Shown here piece by piece: positions 56,025 to 56,458 of a DNA stretch of 56,458 bases (positions are counted from its first letter, which is position 1; every line of letters begins with the position of its first letter). The notes beneath the pieces are model-generated. The model made no database searches. It worked only from the letters and a program-made list of their open reading frames with translations, and had not been told where the DNA came from. The position numbers were made by a program, and so were the translations under genes. The stretch comes from Flavobacteriaceae bacterium (lineage in GTDB: Bacteria > Bacteroidota > Bacteroidia > Flavobacteriales > Flavobacteriaceae). The DNA is taken from positions 1 through 56,458 of the forward strand of contig JAFMMH010000005.1 of assembly GCA_017851655.1 (NCBI GenBank). Reading direction: 5' to 3'.

Positions 56025-56458
56025 TTAAAATAAGGATATGTTCAATCCAACGATAAGTGTTTTAGACACAGGCATAAATCCTCCGTCATATCCTAATTGA
56101 ATATCATTACCAGTTTGTATCTCAGGATTCAAACCAGAATAGTTTGTGATCGTGAACAAGTTCTGTCCTTGTAAGTAAATCTGACCTCCACTAATTCCTA
56201 AAGCAGTGTTGATAGCATCATCAAAGCTATAAGTCAATTGGATGTTTCGTAATCTGAAGTAAGAAGCGTCTTCAATTAAATAAGAAGAAGTTCTACTACT
56301 GATCTGATCATTTGCATCCATAATAGGAGAAGTCGCATTTGGATTCGCAGCAGTCCACTGTGCTCTTGGAGCCGATGGGTTGCTAGGTTGCCATGCTTCT
56401 GTCAACGCTCGAGTTGAACGGTTTCCTTGGAAGGTGTTAAAGTCAGCAAAGTATCTTA
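56025..56458 (-). CDS. SusC/RagA TonB-linked outer-membrane protein, C-terminal end (cut by window edge)
   Basis: The frame is open to the window edge and gives about 143 C-terminal residues of a SusC-type transporter: YFADFNTFQGNRSTRALTEAW, SSYLIEDASYFRLRNIQLTY, GGQIYLQGQNLFTITNYSG, ending VSKTLIVGLNISLF. The YLEDASYLRLRNITLGY-type and NLFTITNYSGLDPE-type segments are hallmarks of SusC. It pairs with the SusD gene downstream. The N-terminal part is outside. Confidence 0.93.
   Translation of the reverse strand, partial: RYFADFNTFQGNRSTRALTEAWQPSNPSAPRAQWTAANPNATSPIMDANDQISSRTSSYLIEDASYFRLRNIQLTYSFDDAINTALGISGGQIYLQGQNLFTITNYSGLNPEIQTGNDIQLGYDGGFMPVSKTLIVGLNISLF

Overview
The window looks like a low-GC chromosomal segment of a marine-type member of the Bacteroidota, most probably the family Flavobacteriaceae. 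Four things support this: the gliding-motility genes gldE and gldD beside mutY and ssb; SusC/SusD and several other TonB-dependent receptors; TAnnTTTG-type promoter elements with few Shine-Dalgarno sequences; and conserved flavobacterial neighbourhoods (panC next to a short glycogen-synthase-like gene and a DUF4270 lipoprotein, and atpD-atpC apart from the other ATP synthase genes). I see no insertion sequence, prophage, CRISPR array, tRNA or rRNA. Genes are tightly packed and no gap without a gene exceeds 300 bases.

Region by region. Positions 1-8758 are mostly minus-strand housekeeping genes: the start of ileS, a haem-type TonB receptor overlapping recO, gdhA, radA, a UPF0104/LPG-synthase-type membrane protein, panD and panC. 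Positions 8857-11506 (plus) hold a reduced glycogen-synthase-like protein and a DUF4270 lipoprotein with a calcium-binding-type insert. Positions 11503-16173 (minus) hold a GntP permease with glycerate kinase, a YpdA-like reductase and a PlsC-type acyltransferase. Positions 16439-23348 (plus) hold a large TonB receptor, atpD-atpC and a BtuB-like receptor. Positions 23350-26016 (minus) hold recX, rng with a structured leader, a 29-codon very basic peptide gene and an HU gene. Positions 26151-30525 (plus) hold mutY, ssb, gldE, gldD and an EamA transporter.

Positions 30544-32671 (minus) are the remains of two tandem M16 peptidase genes joined out of frame. Positions 32779-38038 (plus) hold an M20 amidohydrolase, an unknown secreted protein, tesB, a DUF2490 protein, an Sb-PDE-type phosphodiesterase and a SET-domain protein, followed by a possible small RNA. 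Positions 38229-40158 (minus) hold kynureninase and a GDSL lipoprotein. Positions 40247-50118 hold secreted beta-propeller proteins, a DUF5916 outer-membrane protein, a RimB-RimK-type fusion, a PepSY protein and rmuC. Positions 50124-50778 hold thioredoxin and rhodanese. From 50888 to the end is the tail of a nutrient-uptake locus: a CRTAC1-type FG-GAP lipoprotein, SusD and the end of SusC.

Functionally the window mixes core metabolism and DNA repair (recO, radA, recX, mutY, ssb, rmuC) with outer-membrane nutrient capture. I found no clearly new multi-gene system. The best leads are the hybrid M16 pseudogene, the three-hairpin leader of rng next to the tiny basic peptide gene, the candidate small RNA near 38140, the glycogen-synthase-like protein without its usual active-site motif, and the RimB-RimK fusion. 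All calls come from reading sequence and remembered family features; no database search was run.
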